Notes: a model not told the origin generated them from the letters alone. DNA of 45,000 bases from Neocallimastix lanati (nom. inval.) (GCA_016946835.1 JACVTC010000025.1:1305001-1350000); one strand, 5' to 3'; positions 10,371 to 22,867 are shown, counted from the stretch's first letter. Numbers and translations: made by a program.

Positions 10371-12190
10371 TTATTTTCTTTTGTATCTATAATTCCTAAT
10401 TGTTCGTTTTGTATCAATGCGATTGTTGTTATAACTAATAATCTCCTTTAACGCAATCTCAGGTTTGGGCATCAAAAATTTATTAGTATTTATTTTATCT
10501 TTATCATTATTTTGAATAAGAATAAAGGAAATTTTAATTATCTTTTTAATTTTCTTTATTTTTATTTCCTTAATACTACCAACCTTTACCATTTTATTTT
10601 GTTCATTTATCGGAGAAATATTATTATCAATTTTTCTTTCTTTTATATTAACATTATTTTTAACTAAATACTCTTTTTTTGTAAATTGCTCATTTTTATT
10701 TTCATATGAAGTAATTTGAATAGTATTTATTTTTAAACATTTATTATCGTTAATATTTAATTCCTTAATCAAACTAGAAGTTATAGAATTATTAGTTTTA
10801 TTGTTAACACTATCAACTTTAATAGATTCATTAATATTCATTTCTTCTTTTACAATTTTATGATTATTTCCTTTGCTATTTATATTTTCTGAGTCCTCAA
10901 GAATATTTTTATTATTATAATTAATATTTTCCTTACTACTAGTAGCTTTAATATTTATTTTTACAGTACTATTAATTTCTATATTATTATTTTGATTTTT
11001 CTTAATATTTGTATTACCTGTGAAATTATTTTTATTTTCTTCTTTAATAATTAAAATATTATTGTTTGTTTCATATTTTCTATTATTAATATTTCCTATT
11101 TTATTATTTTTTTCTCTGAAATTATCTATTTTTAACATGTTTAATTTGTTTTGTTCCACTTTTATTACGTCATCCATTGTATCATTTTTATTATTATTAA
11201 TTTTATTATTATAATTATTATTATTTTTATTATTAATATTAATATTATTTTTGTTATTGTTATAATTCTTAGTCAAGTTCGGTATATTATTATTTAAAAT
11301 GTTATTATTTATTTTATTCTTATTTATACTTTCATTAATGTTATCAATATTATTTTTATCTTTACTGCTGCCATTTCATTTATAATTACTATTCTTGTTA
11401 CTATTGTTAATTGTTGAATTATAATTTAATTTTGGTTTTAAAATTTTCCGATTTATTAAATTGTATGATATATTATTATCACTAATATTATCATAATTTC
11501 CAACCCTAACCCCTAAATTATTGATTTTATTAGTATCTATATTATTATTATTATTTTTGAAATTTCCTTTAGCTTCAATTAATGATGCATATCTATCATC
11601 TTTACTTCTTCTAGTAACAATGAAATAGTTTTTGGGAAAATTGATGTAATTAGATAAATTATGATCTTGCTTTATTCTGGTCAAGTCGGTACAATCCTTA
11701 GTAAGATGGTAAGATTTATCACAAAAGAAACATGTTTTAATTTGTAAATGCCTCATTTTATTTACATTATTGTAATTATTTGTAATTAACTTTATTAATA
11801 GCATTCGAAGGCATATTTATAGAAGTATTCCTCAAGTTCTTAAAATACATAACATTTCTATTCCATTAATTATTAGTACTATTATTAGAAGTAACAATTG
11901 GTTGCTTAATAGATGAATAATTATTATAATCATATAAACTTCTTTCATTTCTCCAGTGAGATTCCTTTAATATATTTTCATATTTTTCTGCTAAATTACA
12001 GGCTTCTTCAATAGTACTGGTTTCTGCCATTACTACTCGTTCGTAAATATGGAACCTTGGTCTTAAAGAATTTTCATAATCAATGACAGAAAATGATACT
12101 TTATCTTGAGTTTCCAACTGGTCGTAAAGTTTCAAATATCTTGTATTAAAATCATATACTGTTTCGTTAGTTAAATATTTAATAAATTTT
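10371..12190 (-). pseudogene. Retrotransposon Gag, C-terminal two-thirds with CCHC zinc knuckle
   Basis: The frame enters at the array edge (about 12190) with KYLTNETVYDFNTRYLKLYD, typical of the capsid C-terminal half of retrotransposon Gag. After a stop and frameshift near 11805-11870 comes a CCHC zinc knuckle, C-x2-C-x4-H-x4-C (CFFCDKSYHLTKDC, about 11691-11732), which binds the element's RNA during packaging. An in-frame TGA at 11373-11375 separates this from an Asn/Lys-rich tail of about 330 residues ending at 10371. No protease D-S/T-G motif is visible. The N-terminal piece lies at 22546-22867 beyond the array, and the two halves are complementary in content. The NNN-rich tail is low complexity, of unknown role. 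Confidence 0.82.
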
Positions 12191-13489
12191 TAATTTTCTT
12201 TTTACATTTTTTATATGTGCATTTTACATTTTTTTTACTAAAAAATCAGTAAATAAATTCAACACCATGATTAAGAAAAATTTTACTTAAATACTGTTAG
12301 AATATGAAGTTAATTAACTATTTTTAAAATTATATTAATTATTTTTATTATTTTTAAATTAATCTCTTTTTATTTGAAATACATTATTTTATTTATTTAA
12401 ATAATTTCATTGTATAATAAATACTATAAATAAGATAAATTATATCAAACAAACAATCTTTCTATTTAAAACTATATCTTTTTGAAATATGTAATTTTTT
12501 TTATTATTATTGTAAAATATTTAATATTAAAAAATAATATTTTATTAATTTTTAATTTTTTTTTCCTTTTCTTGTATATGTGTATTTTTTTTTCTTTTTT
12601 ACCATGATAGAGAAATTTTTTACTTAAAATACAAAAAAAAAAAAAAAAAAAAAGAAAAAAATATTTATTTTATGTTTTATTCATTCATTCATTTAAATAT
12701 AAAATTTATATACTTATGTTGTATTCATTTACTTTTTTTACTTTCTTAATTTTATATTATTATATTTAAAAAAAAAAAAGATATTAAAATAATTCCTATT
12801 ATTATTTATTATTACATAAAACTAAAAATAAATAAAAAAAATAAACCCACTTATCTTTGAATTTGTTTATAATATTTAATCTTTATTTAATTTGATTTTT
12901 TTTTTTATATTTTAAATACTTTTTTATTTTTTATTTTTTTTATATTTTTTATTTATATTTTAAATTAATAATAATTTTAGATAACTATTTTTTATAATTT
13001 ATAATTTATTTTAATATTTTAACTAGTAATAATATTATATTTAAAATAAAAATATTAAAAATAATATATAAAAAGAAATATTGCTTTACATATATTTCTT
13101 TCTATATGATGATTTCTATTATTCTTAATTCAAATATATTTTACATTTAGATATTTTAGAAATAAATTTTTTAATTCATATTTTAATTTATAAAATTGAA
13201 TTAAATAAAAAAAACTTATTTTCTTTGGTTTTTTGAATACTAGACGAATGCTAATTCTTGTATTTAAATAACTTGTTTTTTAAATTTATTTCTATTTAAA
13301 ATAATAATTTTATAATTATTTTTTATTAAAATTATATTTATATTATTAATTATAAATAAATTTTTTTAATTCTTATTTTATTTTATATAAATAGAATTAA
13401 AATAGAAACTTATTTTTTTTTCTTTCATTTTGAAAAGAATTCAAAACTTTAATAAAAAAAAATAATAAAATAATTTTTTTTAAAAAAGA

Positions 13490-14160
13490 AATGATTGCTG
13501 AATTCGTCTAAATTTCAAAGATTTTTTTCAGTTTGTTTTCTTTTTAATTTAGAATATTCGAATTACATTAGGCTCATCTCATCAATGGATATTTGTTGAT
13601 TTGACACTAGACAGCACTTTAAAACTTACACCTTTTTATTGCTGAAACTGTCTAAATTAAGTCATGGCTTTCAAATCCAAATTCTTTAAGATATTAGCAG
13701 AAAAAGATTGCAGTAACTGTCTAACACAAGACAGGGGTTTTGCTTTGACTAAAATTTCATTTTTATTTAAAATTTGTTGATAAAAAATAAATACCTGATT
13801 TATTCTTAAAACAAAATTCAAATAAAAATAAAGTAGAATAGAATCCAATTCCATTGTAGTAAATATTTCCTCTTTTCTTCTTCTTCTTATTTTAATTCAT
13901 TTCCAATGGCTTTTAAAGATTCCAATGATGAGACTTTTAATTGTTTTATTTACAATAGATGTACCTTAATAAAATTTTCTTTCTTTCTTCTTTACTTGAA
14001 GTTCTTCTTTTTTCTTTTTAAATTTCTTCTTACTGTTAATTATCAAAGATATTTAATTTTTTTTTGAATTAAATTAAATAACTTTTCTAATTTTTTAAAA
14101 GTCTGAAGTTCAAAAAATTTGAAAATATTTTGTTCTTTTATACTTTTTTTCCTAAAATTC
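13490..14160. repeat. Array core 1 (most conserved part of the unit)
   Basis: This stretch is less A/T-simple than the spacers and nearly invariant between copies. Copies: 15650-16320, 18143-18810 and 20303-20975. It contains a repeated motif ATTGCTGAAnnnGTCTAAATT at 13494-13514 and 13638-13658, a variant at 13707-13724, and inverted CTAGAC-G/A motifs at about 13240 and 13607. Iterated motifs like this usually mark protein binding or transposon subterminal repeats; which applies here is unknown. Confidence 0.6.
13657..13854 (-). CDS. Small conserved ORF in array core, copy 1 (65 codons), doubtful gene
   Basis: Starts MELDSILLYFYL and ends NLDLKAMT. The other copies are at 15817-16014 (identical), 18304-18510 and 20464-20670 (68 codons, identical to each other). 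The frame stays open in all four, and the 9-bp insertion in copies 3 and 4 is in frame. However, the spacing is recent, so conservation may be only shared descent. A GT(A)TTTATT...TTTTAG interval of about 46 bp inside could be an intron, which would change the second half. I recognise no family. Mildly hydrophobic at the N-terminus. Confidence 0.25.
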   Translation of the reverse strand: MELDSILLYFYLNFVLRINQVFIFYQQILNKNEILVKAKPLSCVRQLLQSFSANILKNLDLKAMT

Positions 14161-15816
14161 TTTTTATTAATAAAATAAAATATATATTATATAAACAAAA
14201 TGTTTATATCTATTAATTAAATATATAAATATTAAATAAGAGTTTTATTATCAGTGGTAGAGTAAATTTTTTCAAATAATTAATATTTAATATAAAATAA
14301 TATAAAAAATATTTAGTGGTAAAGTTTAGTAATATTTCTATGTAATTTATATAATAATTCCATAAATTTTTTTTAAAATATTTATAAATAAAATTATATT
14401 AAATATATAATAAATTATTAATTTCAATTTTACGTTTTTATATATGTATTATATGTACAATTTTTTTTATTTGTTTTAATAAAAAAACAGTTATAAATAC
14501 AACACCATTTTACTTATATACCGTTTGAATATTAATTTTATTAAATATGCTTATAATTATATTTATTATTTTTATTATTTGTAAATTATTCTCGTTTTAT
14601 TTGAAATACATATTTTATTCTTTAAATAATTTTATTTGTATTATTAACAAGCCATAAATACTATAAATAAGATAAAATTTATCAAACAATTTGATCTTTC
14701 TAATAAACTAATATCTCTATTTGAAATATGTAATATATATATATTTTTATTACTATTATTAAGAAAATTTTTTAATTAAAATTCAAAAAAAAAATATTTA
14801 TTTTATATTTTATTCATTCATTCATATATTTAAATATAAAAAAGTATAAAATTTATATACTTATGCTGTATTCCTTTACTTTTTTTTATTTCCTTAGTTT
14901 TATATTATTATATTTAAAAAAAAAAAGATATTAAAATAATTCCTATTTTTATTTATTATTACATAAAACAAAAAATTAATAAAAAAATAAACACACTTAT
15001 CTTTGAATTTGTTTATAATATTTAATCTTTATTTAATTTGATTTTTTTTTTTTTTATTTTAAATACTTTTTTATTTTTTATTTTTTTTATTTTTTTATAT
15101 TTTTTATTTATATTTTAAATTAATAATAATTTTAGATAATTATTTTTTATAATTTATAATTTATTAATATTTTAACTAGTAATAATATTATATTTAAAAT
15201 AAAAATATTAAAAATAATATATAAAATGAAATATTGCTTTACATATATTTCTTTCTATATGATGATTTCTATTATTCTTAATTCAAATATATTTTACTTT
15301 TAGACATTTTATAAATAAATTTTTTAATTCATATTTTAATTTATAAAATTGAATTAAATAAAAAAAAACTTATTTTCTTTGTTTTTTTTGAATACTAGAC
15401 GAATGCTAATTCTTGTATTTAAATAACTTGTTTTTTTTATTTATTTCTATTTAAAATAATAATTTTATTATTATTTTTTATTAAAATTATATTTATATTA
15501 TTAATTATAAATAAATTTTTTTAATTCTTATTTTATTTTATATATATAGAATTAAAATAGAAACTTATTTTTTTTTCTTTCATTTTGAAAAGAATTCAAA
15601 ACTTTAATAAAAAAAAAATAGTAAAATAATTTTTTTAAAAAAAAGAAATGATTGCTGAATTCGTCTAAATTTCAAAGAGATTTTTTTCAGTTTGTTTTTT
15701 TTTTTAATTTAGAATATTCGAATTACATTAGGCTCATCTCATCAATGGATATTTGTTGATTTGACACTAGACAGCATTTTAAAACTTACACCTTTTTATT
15801 GCTGAAACTGTCTAAA

Positions 15817-16014
15817 TTAAGTCATGGCTTTCAAATCCAAATTCTTTAAGATATTAGCAGAAAAAGATTGCAGTAACTGTCTAACACAAGACAGGGGTTT
15901 TGCTTTGACTAAAATTTCATTTTTATTTAAAATTTGTTGATAAAAAATAAATACCTGATTTATTCTTAAAACAAAATTCAAATAAAAATAAAGTAGAATA
16001 GAATCCAATTCCAT
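15817..16014 (-). CDS. Small conserved ORF in array core, copy 2, doubtful gene
   Basis: Identical in sequence to the copy at 13657-13854, as is several hundred bases around it. Function unknown; see that entry for reservations. Confidence 0.22.
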   Translation of the reverse strand: MELDSILLYFYLNFVLRINQVFIFYQQILNKNEILVKAKPLSCVRQLLQSFSANILKNLDLKAMT

Positions 16015-17032
16015 TGTAGTAAATATTTCCTCTTTTCTTCTTCTTCTTATTTTAATTCATTTCCAATGGCTTTTAAAGATTCCAATGATGAGACTTTTAA
16101 TTGTTTTATTTACAATAGATGTACCTTAATAAAATTTTCTTTCTTTCTTCTTTACTTGAAGTTCTTCTTTTTTCTTTTTAAATTTCTTCTTACTGTTAAT
16201 TATCAAAGATATTTAATTTTTTTTTGAATTAAATTAAATAACTTTTCTAATTTTTTAAAAGTCTGAAGTTCAAAAAATTTGAAAATATTTTGTTCTTTTA
16301 TACTTTTTTTCCTAAAAATCTTTTTATTAATAAAATAAAATATATATTATATAAGCAAAATGTTTATATCTATTAATTAAAAATATAAATATTAAATAAG
16401 AATTTTATTATCAGTGGTAGAGTAAATTTTTTCAAATAGTTAATATTTATTAAAAAATAATATAAAAAATATTTATTGGTAAAGTTTAGTAATATTTCTA
16501 TGTAATTTATATAATAATTCCATAAATTTTTTTTAAAATATTTATAAATAAAATTATATTAAATATATAATAAATTATTAATTTCAATTTTACGTATTTA
16601 TATATGTATTATATGTATAATTTTTTTTATTTGTTTTAATAAAAAACAGTTATAAATACAACACCATTTTACATATATACTGTTTGAATATTAATTTTAT
16701 TAAATATGCTTATAATTATATTAATTATTTTTATTATTTGTAAATTATTCTCGTTTTATTTGAAATACATATTTTATTCTTTAAATAATTTCATTTGTAT
16801 TATTAACATGTCACAAATACTATAAATAAGATAAAATATATCAAGCATTTTGATCTTTCTATTTAAAACTATATCTATTTTAAATATATAATATTTTTTT
16901 TTTAGTTTTTATTACCATGATTAAGAATTTTTTTTAATTAAAATTCAAAAAAAAAAAATATTTATTTTTATATTTTATTTATTTATTAATTTAGTTAAAT
17001 ATTAAACTTATATACTTATGTTGTATTCATTT

Positions 17033-17395
17033 GCAGGCCTGAGAAGGTTGTGTGTGAATGGCAAGTTTCTTAAGAGGAGATAAGAAACATATGGTGATAT
17101 TTGAAAAATTTAATTATCCTTACTTATAGGTATTTTATGGAGCGGATGACACGTGATCGCTGATATTGTGGCTTGCAAGACTCAATTTTAAGATTATCGT
17201 AAATTGACATGCAGTAATAATACTTGGGTAAGGAGCGCCAATTCAGAGAAACTGTAAGGCAGTCCAGCAGGGAGAGCACCACCTACTAAGTAGGAAGTTA
17301 GATAAGGGCTCCAGTAATAAACCATTGTGTGTCTACAGATGTGCAGCTGGGAAAAAATCCTGCTACGGTTGTTAAAAAAAAAAAAAAAAATAAAA
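17033..17395 (+). mobile_element. Poly(A)-tailed retroposon (LINE 3' end or SINE), array spacer 3
   Basis: A 363-bp block of far higher GC than its surroundings, from GCAGGCCTGAG to CTACGGTTGTTA plus an A tail. It is flanked by ATGTTGTATTCATTT (17018-17032) and ATGTTGTATTCCTTT (17396-17410), a 15-bp target duplication. The empty site is seen at 12718-12735, where the spacer reads straight through. A tail plus long target duplication shows target-primed reverse transcription. No tRNA A/B boxes or RT domain are visible, so it is most likely a 5'-truncated LINE tail. It contains a CCTACTAAGTAGG hairpin. Confidence 0.85.
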
Positions 17396-18303
17396 ATGTT
17401 GTATTCCTTTACTTTTTTTACTTTCTTAATTTTATATTATTATATTTAAAAAAAAAAAAAAAAAAAAGACATTAAAATAATTCCTATTTTTATTTATTAT
17501 TACACATAACAAAAAATTAATAAAAAATAAACACACTTATCTTTGAATTTGTTTATAATATTTAATCTATATTTAATTTGATTTTTTTTTTTATATTTTA
17601 AATACTTTTTTATTTTTTATTTTTTATTTTTTTTTAATATTTTTTATTTCTATTTTAAATTAATTATTATTTTAGATAAATATTTTTTCTAATTTTTTAA
17701 TTATTTTAATATTTATAAAAAGAAATATTGATTTACATATATTTCTTTTTATACTATCATTTTTATTATTATTATACTAAATATTATATTATATATATTT
17801 AAGAAATAAATTTTTATAATTCAAATTTTAATATATAAAATTGAATTAAATAAAAAAAAACTTATTTTCTTTGGTTTTTTGAATACTAGACGAATGCTAA
17901 TTCTTTTATTTAATTAACTTTGTTTTTTTTTTTTTTTATTTATTTCTATTTAAAATAATAATTTTATTATTATTTTTTATTAAAATTATATTTATATTAT
18001 TAATTATAAATAAATTTTTTAATTCATATTTTATTTGATATAAATTGAATTAAAATAGAAACTTATTTTTTTTCTTTCATTTTGAAAAGAATTCAAAACT
18101 TTAATAAAAAAAAATAGTAAAATAATTTTTTTAAAAAAAAGAAATGATTGCTGAATTCGTCTAAATTTCAAAGATTTTTTTGATTTGTTTTCTTTTTAAT
18201 TTAGAATATTCGAATTACATTAGGCTCATCAATGGATATTTGTTGATTTGACACTAGACAGCATTTTAAAACTTACACCTTTTTATTGCTGAAACTGTCT
18301 AAA

Positions 18304-18510
18304 TTAAGTCATGGCTTTCAAATCCAAATAATTCAAATTCTTTAAGATATTAGCAGAAAAAGATTGCAGTAACTGTCTAACACAAGACAGGGATTTTGCT
18401 TTGACTAAAATTTCATTTTTATTTAAAATTTGTTCATTAAAAATAAATACCTGATTTATTCTTAAAACAAAATTCAAATAAAAATAAAGTAGAATAGAAT
18501 CCAATTCCAT
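18304..18510 (-). CDS. Small conserved ORF in array core, copy 3 (68 codons), doubtful gene
   Basis: Differs from copies 1 and 2 by a 9-bp in-frame insertion near the C-terminus and an inverted-looking tetranucleotide change (GATA to CATT) in the middle. Identical to copy 4. Function unknown. Confidence 0.22.
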   Translation of the reverse strand: MELDSILLYFYLNFVLRINQVFIFNEQILNKNEILVKAKSLSCVRQLLQSFSANILKNLNYLDLKAMT

Positions 18511-20463
18511 TATAGTAAATATTTCCTCTTTTCTTCTTCTTCTTATTTTAATTCATTTCCAATGGTTTTTAAAGATTCCAATGATGAGACTTTTAATTGT
18601 TTTATTTACAATAGATGTACCTTAATAAAATTTTCTTTCTTTCTTCTTTACTTGAAGTTCTTCTTTTTTCTTTTTAAATTTCTTCTTACTGTTAATTATC
18701 AAAGATATTTAATTTTTTTTTTGAATTAAATTAAATAACTTTTCTAATTTTTTAAAAGTCTGAAGTTCAAAAAATTTGAATATATTTTGTTCTTTTATAC
18801 TTTTTTCCTAAAAATCTTTTTATTAATAAAATAAAATATATATTATATAAACAAAATGTTTATATGTATTAATTAAAATATAAATATTAAATAAGAATTT
18901 TATTATCAGTGGTAAAGTAAATTTTTTCAAATAATTAATATTTATTAAAAAATAATATAAAAAATATTTAGTGGTAAAGTTTAGTAATATTTCTATGTAA
19001 TTTATATAATAATTCCATAAATTTTTTTAAAATATTTATAAATAAAATTATATTAAATATATAATAAATTATTAATTTCAATTTTACGTTTTTATATATG
19101 TATTATATGTATAATTTTTTTTATTTGTTTTAATAAAAAACAGTTATAAATACAACACCATTTTACTTATATACCGTTTGAATATTAATTTTATTAAATA
19201 TGCTTATAATTATATTAAATATTTTTATTATTTGTAAATTATTCTCGTTTTATTTGAAATACATATTTTATTCTTTAAATAATTTCATTTGTATTATTAA
19301 CATGTCACAAATACTATAAATAAGATAAAATATATCAAGCATTTTGAACTTTCTATTTAAAACTATATCTATTTTAAATATATAATATTTTTTTTTTTAA
19401 TTTTTATTACCATGATTAAGAATTTTTTTTAATTAAAATTCAAAAAAAAAAAAAAAATTATTTATTTTTATATTTTATTCATTCATTCATATATTTAAAT
19501 ATAAAAAAGTATAAAACTTATATACTTATGCTGTATTCCTTTACTTTTTTTATTTCCTTAGTTTTATATTATTATATTTAAAAAAAAAAAAGATATTAAA
19601 ATAATTCCTATTATTATTTATTATTACATAAAACTAAAAATAAATAAAAAAAATAAACCCACTTATCTTTGAATTTGTTTATAATATTTAATCTTTATTT
19701 AATTTGATTTTTTTTTTTTTATTTTAAATACTTTTTATATTTTATTTTTTATTTTTTTTATATTTTTTATTTCTATTTTAAATTAATTATTATTTTAGAT
19801 AAATGATTTTTCTAATTTATAATTTATTTAAATATTTTTATTAGTTATAATATTATATTTAAAATAAAAATATTAAAAATAATATATAAAAAGAAATATT
19901 GATTTACATATATTTCTTTTTATACTATCATTTTTATTATTATTATACTAAATATTATATTTTATATATTTAAGAAATAAATTTTTATAATTCATATTTT
20001 AATATATAAAATTGAATTAAATAAAAAAAACTTATTTTCTTTGGTTTTTTGAATACTAGACGAATGCTAATTCTTTTATTTAATTAACTTTGTTTTTTAT
20101 TTCTATTTAAAATAATAATTTTATTATTATTTTTTATTAAAATTATATTTATATTATTAATTATAAATAAATTTTTTTAATTCTTATTTTATTTTATTAT
20201 AAAAAGAATTAAAATAGAAACTTATTTTTTTTTCTTTCATTTTGAAAAGAATTCAAAACTTTAATAAAAAAAAAATAGTAAAATAATTTTTTTAAAAAAA
20301 GAAATGATTGCTGAATTCGTCTAAATTTCAAAGATTTTTTTGATTTGTTTTCTTTTTAATTTAGAATATTCGAATTACATTAGGCTCATCAATGGATATT
20401 TGTTGATTTGACACTAGACAGCATTTTAAAACTTACACCTTTTTATTGCTGAAACTGTCTAAA

Positions 20464-20670
20464 TTAAGTCATGGCTTTCAAATCCAAATAATTCAAATTC
20501 TTTAAGATATTAGCAGAAAAAGATTGCAGTAACTGTCTAACACAAGACAGGGATTTTGCTTTGACTAAAATTTCATTTTTATTTAAAATTTGTTCATTAA
20601 AAATAAATACCTGATTTATTCTTAAAACAAAATTCAAATAAAAATAAAGTAGAATAGAATCCAATTCCAT
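20464..20670 (-). CDS. Small conserved ORF in array core, copy 4 (68 codons), doubtful gene
   Basis: Identical to the copy at 18304-18510, including the 9-bp insertion. Function unknown. Confidence 0.22.
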   Translation of the reverse strand: MELDSILLYFYLNFVLRINQVFIFNEQILNKNEILVKAKSLSCVRQLLQSFSANILKNLNYLDLKAMT

Positions 20671-21696
20671 TATAGTAAATATTTCCTCTTTTCTTCTTCT
20701 TCTTATTTTAATTCATTTCCAATGGCTTTTAAAGATTCCATTGATGAGACTTTTAATTGTTTTATTTACAATAGATGTAACTTAATAAAATTTTCTTTCT
20801 TTCTTCTTTACTTGAAGTTCTTCTTTTTTCTTTTTAAATTTCTTCTTACCGTTAATTATCAAAGATATTTAATTTTTTTTTTGAATTAAATTAAATAACT
20901 TTTCTAATTTTTTAAAAGTCTGAAGTTCAAAAAATTTGAAAATATTTTGTTCTTTTATACTTTTTTTTCCTAAAAATCTTTTTATTAATAAAATATAATA
21001 TATATTATATAAACAAAATGTTTATATCTATTAATTAAAAATATAAATATTAAATAAGAGTTTTATTATCAGTGGTAGAGTAAATTTTTTCAAATAGTTA
21101 ATATTTATTAAAATATAATATAAAAAATATTTAGTGGTAAAGTTTAGTAACATTTCTATGTAATTTATATAATAATTCCATAAATTTTTTTTAAAATATT
21201 TATAAATAAAATTATATTAAATATATAATATATTATTAATTTCAATTTTACGTTTTTATATATGTATTATATGTACAATTTTTTTTATTTGTTTTAATTA
21301 AAAACAGATATTAATACAATACTATTTTACTTTTATATTGTTTGAATATTAATTTTATTAAATATGCTTATAATTATATTAATTATTTTTATTATTTGTA
21401 AATTATTCTCGTTTTATTCGTTTTATTTGAAATACATTTTTTATTCTTTAAATAATTTCATTTGTATTATTAAAAGCCACAAATACTATAAATAAGATAA
21501 AATATATCAAGCATTTTGATCTTTCTAATAAACTAATATCTCTATTTGAAATATGTAATATTTTTTTTTTTTTTTATTACCATGATTAAGAAATTTTTTA
21601 ATTAAAATTCAAAAAAAAAAAATATTTATTTTTAAATTTTATTCATTTATTCATTTATTTAAATATAAAACTTATATACTTATGTTGTATTCATTT

Positions 21697-22056
21697 GCAG
21701 GCCTGAGAGGGTTGTGTGTGAATGGCAAGTTTCTTAAGAGGAGATACGAAACATATGGTGACATATGAAAAATTTAATTATTCTTACTTATAGGTATTTT
21801 ATGGAGCGGATGACATGTGATCACTGATATTGTGGCTGTAAGACTCAATTTTAAGATTATCGTAAAATGACATGCAGTAATAATACTTGGGTAAGGAGCG
21901 CCAATTCAGAGAAACTGTAAGGCAGTCCAGCAGGGAGAGCACCACCTACTAAGTAGGAAGTTAGATAAGGACTCCAGTAATAAACCATTGTGTGTCTTCA
22001 GATGTGCAGCTGGGAAGAAATCCTGCTACGGTCGTTAAAAAAAAAAAAAAAAAAAA
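21697..22056 (+). mobile_element. Second copy of the poly(A)-tailed retroposon, array spacer 5
   Basis: Same sequence (a few substitutions), same orientation, same insertion point and same 15-bp flanks (21682-21696 and 22057-22071) as the copy at 17033. It therefore arose by duplication of the spacer that already carried the insert, not by a second transposition. Confidence 0.87.
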
Positions 22057-22545
22057 ATGTTGTATTCCTTTACTTTTTTTACTTTCTTAATTTTATATTA
22101 TTATACTTTAAAAATAAAAAAAAAAAAGACATTAAAATAATTCCTATTTTTATTTATTATTACACAAAACAAAAAATTAATAAAAAAGTAAACACACTTT
22201 TTTTTGAATTTTTTTATAATATTTAATCTTTATTTAATTTGATTTTTTTTTTTTATATTTTAAATACTTTTTTATTTTTTATTTTTTATTTTTTTTATAT
22301 TTTTTATTTCTATTTTAAATTAATTATTATTTTAGATAACTATTTTTTCTAATTTATGATTTATTTAAATATTTTAATTAGTTATAATATTATATTTAAA
22401 ATAAAAATATTAAAAATAATATATAAAAATAATTATTGATTTACATATATTTCTTTTTATATTATTATTTCTATTATTCTTAAATTAAATATATTTTATT
22501 TTATACATTTAAAAAATAAATTTTTTTAATTCATAGTTCAATGAT

Positions 22546-22867
22546 TATTCTTTTTAACTGTCTTAACTTATCTTTTTTTTTTATTTTCTCTCCAATACTT
22601 CTTTTTGATAAGGGCAACACATTCATCTAAGGTAGGAACTCTATTAAGTCTAACCTGTTCTTCTCTTAGTGACGGGATGATATCATCTTCAGCAGCGGTA
22701 ATAATATAACTAAACTTATTTTCATCAGTAATGATACCTTCCCTATTAAACCAATTATTAATATTAAATTTCCAGATTTCTTCGTTTTTACAAGATCCAC
22801 CAATTCTTGGAAGAGTCCCAGTATCTACCCGATTGCCAGTAAAATTATTATTCCTCATTATTAGCAA
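22546..22867 (-). pseudogene. Retrotransposon Gag, N-terminal part
   Basis: From the ATG at 22867 about 100 residues read as a capsid N-terminal region (WKFNINNWFNREGI, then FSYIITAAEDDI, LREEQVRLNRVPTLDECVAL). After an A-tract frameshift comes KLRQLKRII, which reaches the array edge at about 22540. The continuation (KYLTNETVYDF...) is found 10.3 kb away at 12190, so the array split one gag gene. It heads the minus-strand element after a ~430-bp leader. Confidence 0.8.

Larger units (their letters stand above)
12195..22535. repeat. 10.3-kb tandem array: five ~1-kb spacers alternating with four ~1.2-kb cores
   Basis: The unit is about 2160 bp; the core start recurs at 13657, 15817, 18304 and 20464. 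Intervals are 2160, 2487 and 2160, the longer one explained by a retroposon in spacer 3. The array opens inside the spacer (about 12195, alignable with 14430 and 16590) and closes at the end of the spacer's right part (22531-22535, alignable with about 13170), so spacers number five and cores four. Its edges interrupt gag. Core 2 equals core 1 over several hundred bases, and core 4 equals core 3. Pairs differ by a 9-bp insertion and a few substitutions. I recognise no protein domain in the unit. Confidence 0.88.

Noticed and set aside
11020-11214. Plus-strand frame rich in Leu/Ile/Phe
   Set aside because: Complement of the Asn/Lys-rich gag tail on the minus strand.
17033-17395. Insert as a tRNA-derived SINE or structural RNA gene
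   Set aside because: No A-box/B-box pair at tRNA spacing; A tail and 15-bp duplication fit a LINE-type 3' end better.
12190-22546. Target-site duplication at the array edges in gag
   Set aside because: I compared the sequence on both sides and found no convincing short repeat; the edges are too A/T-rich to set to the base.
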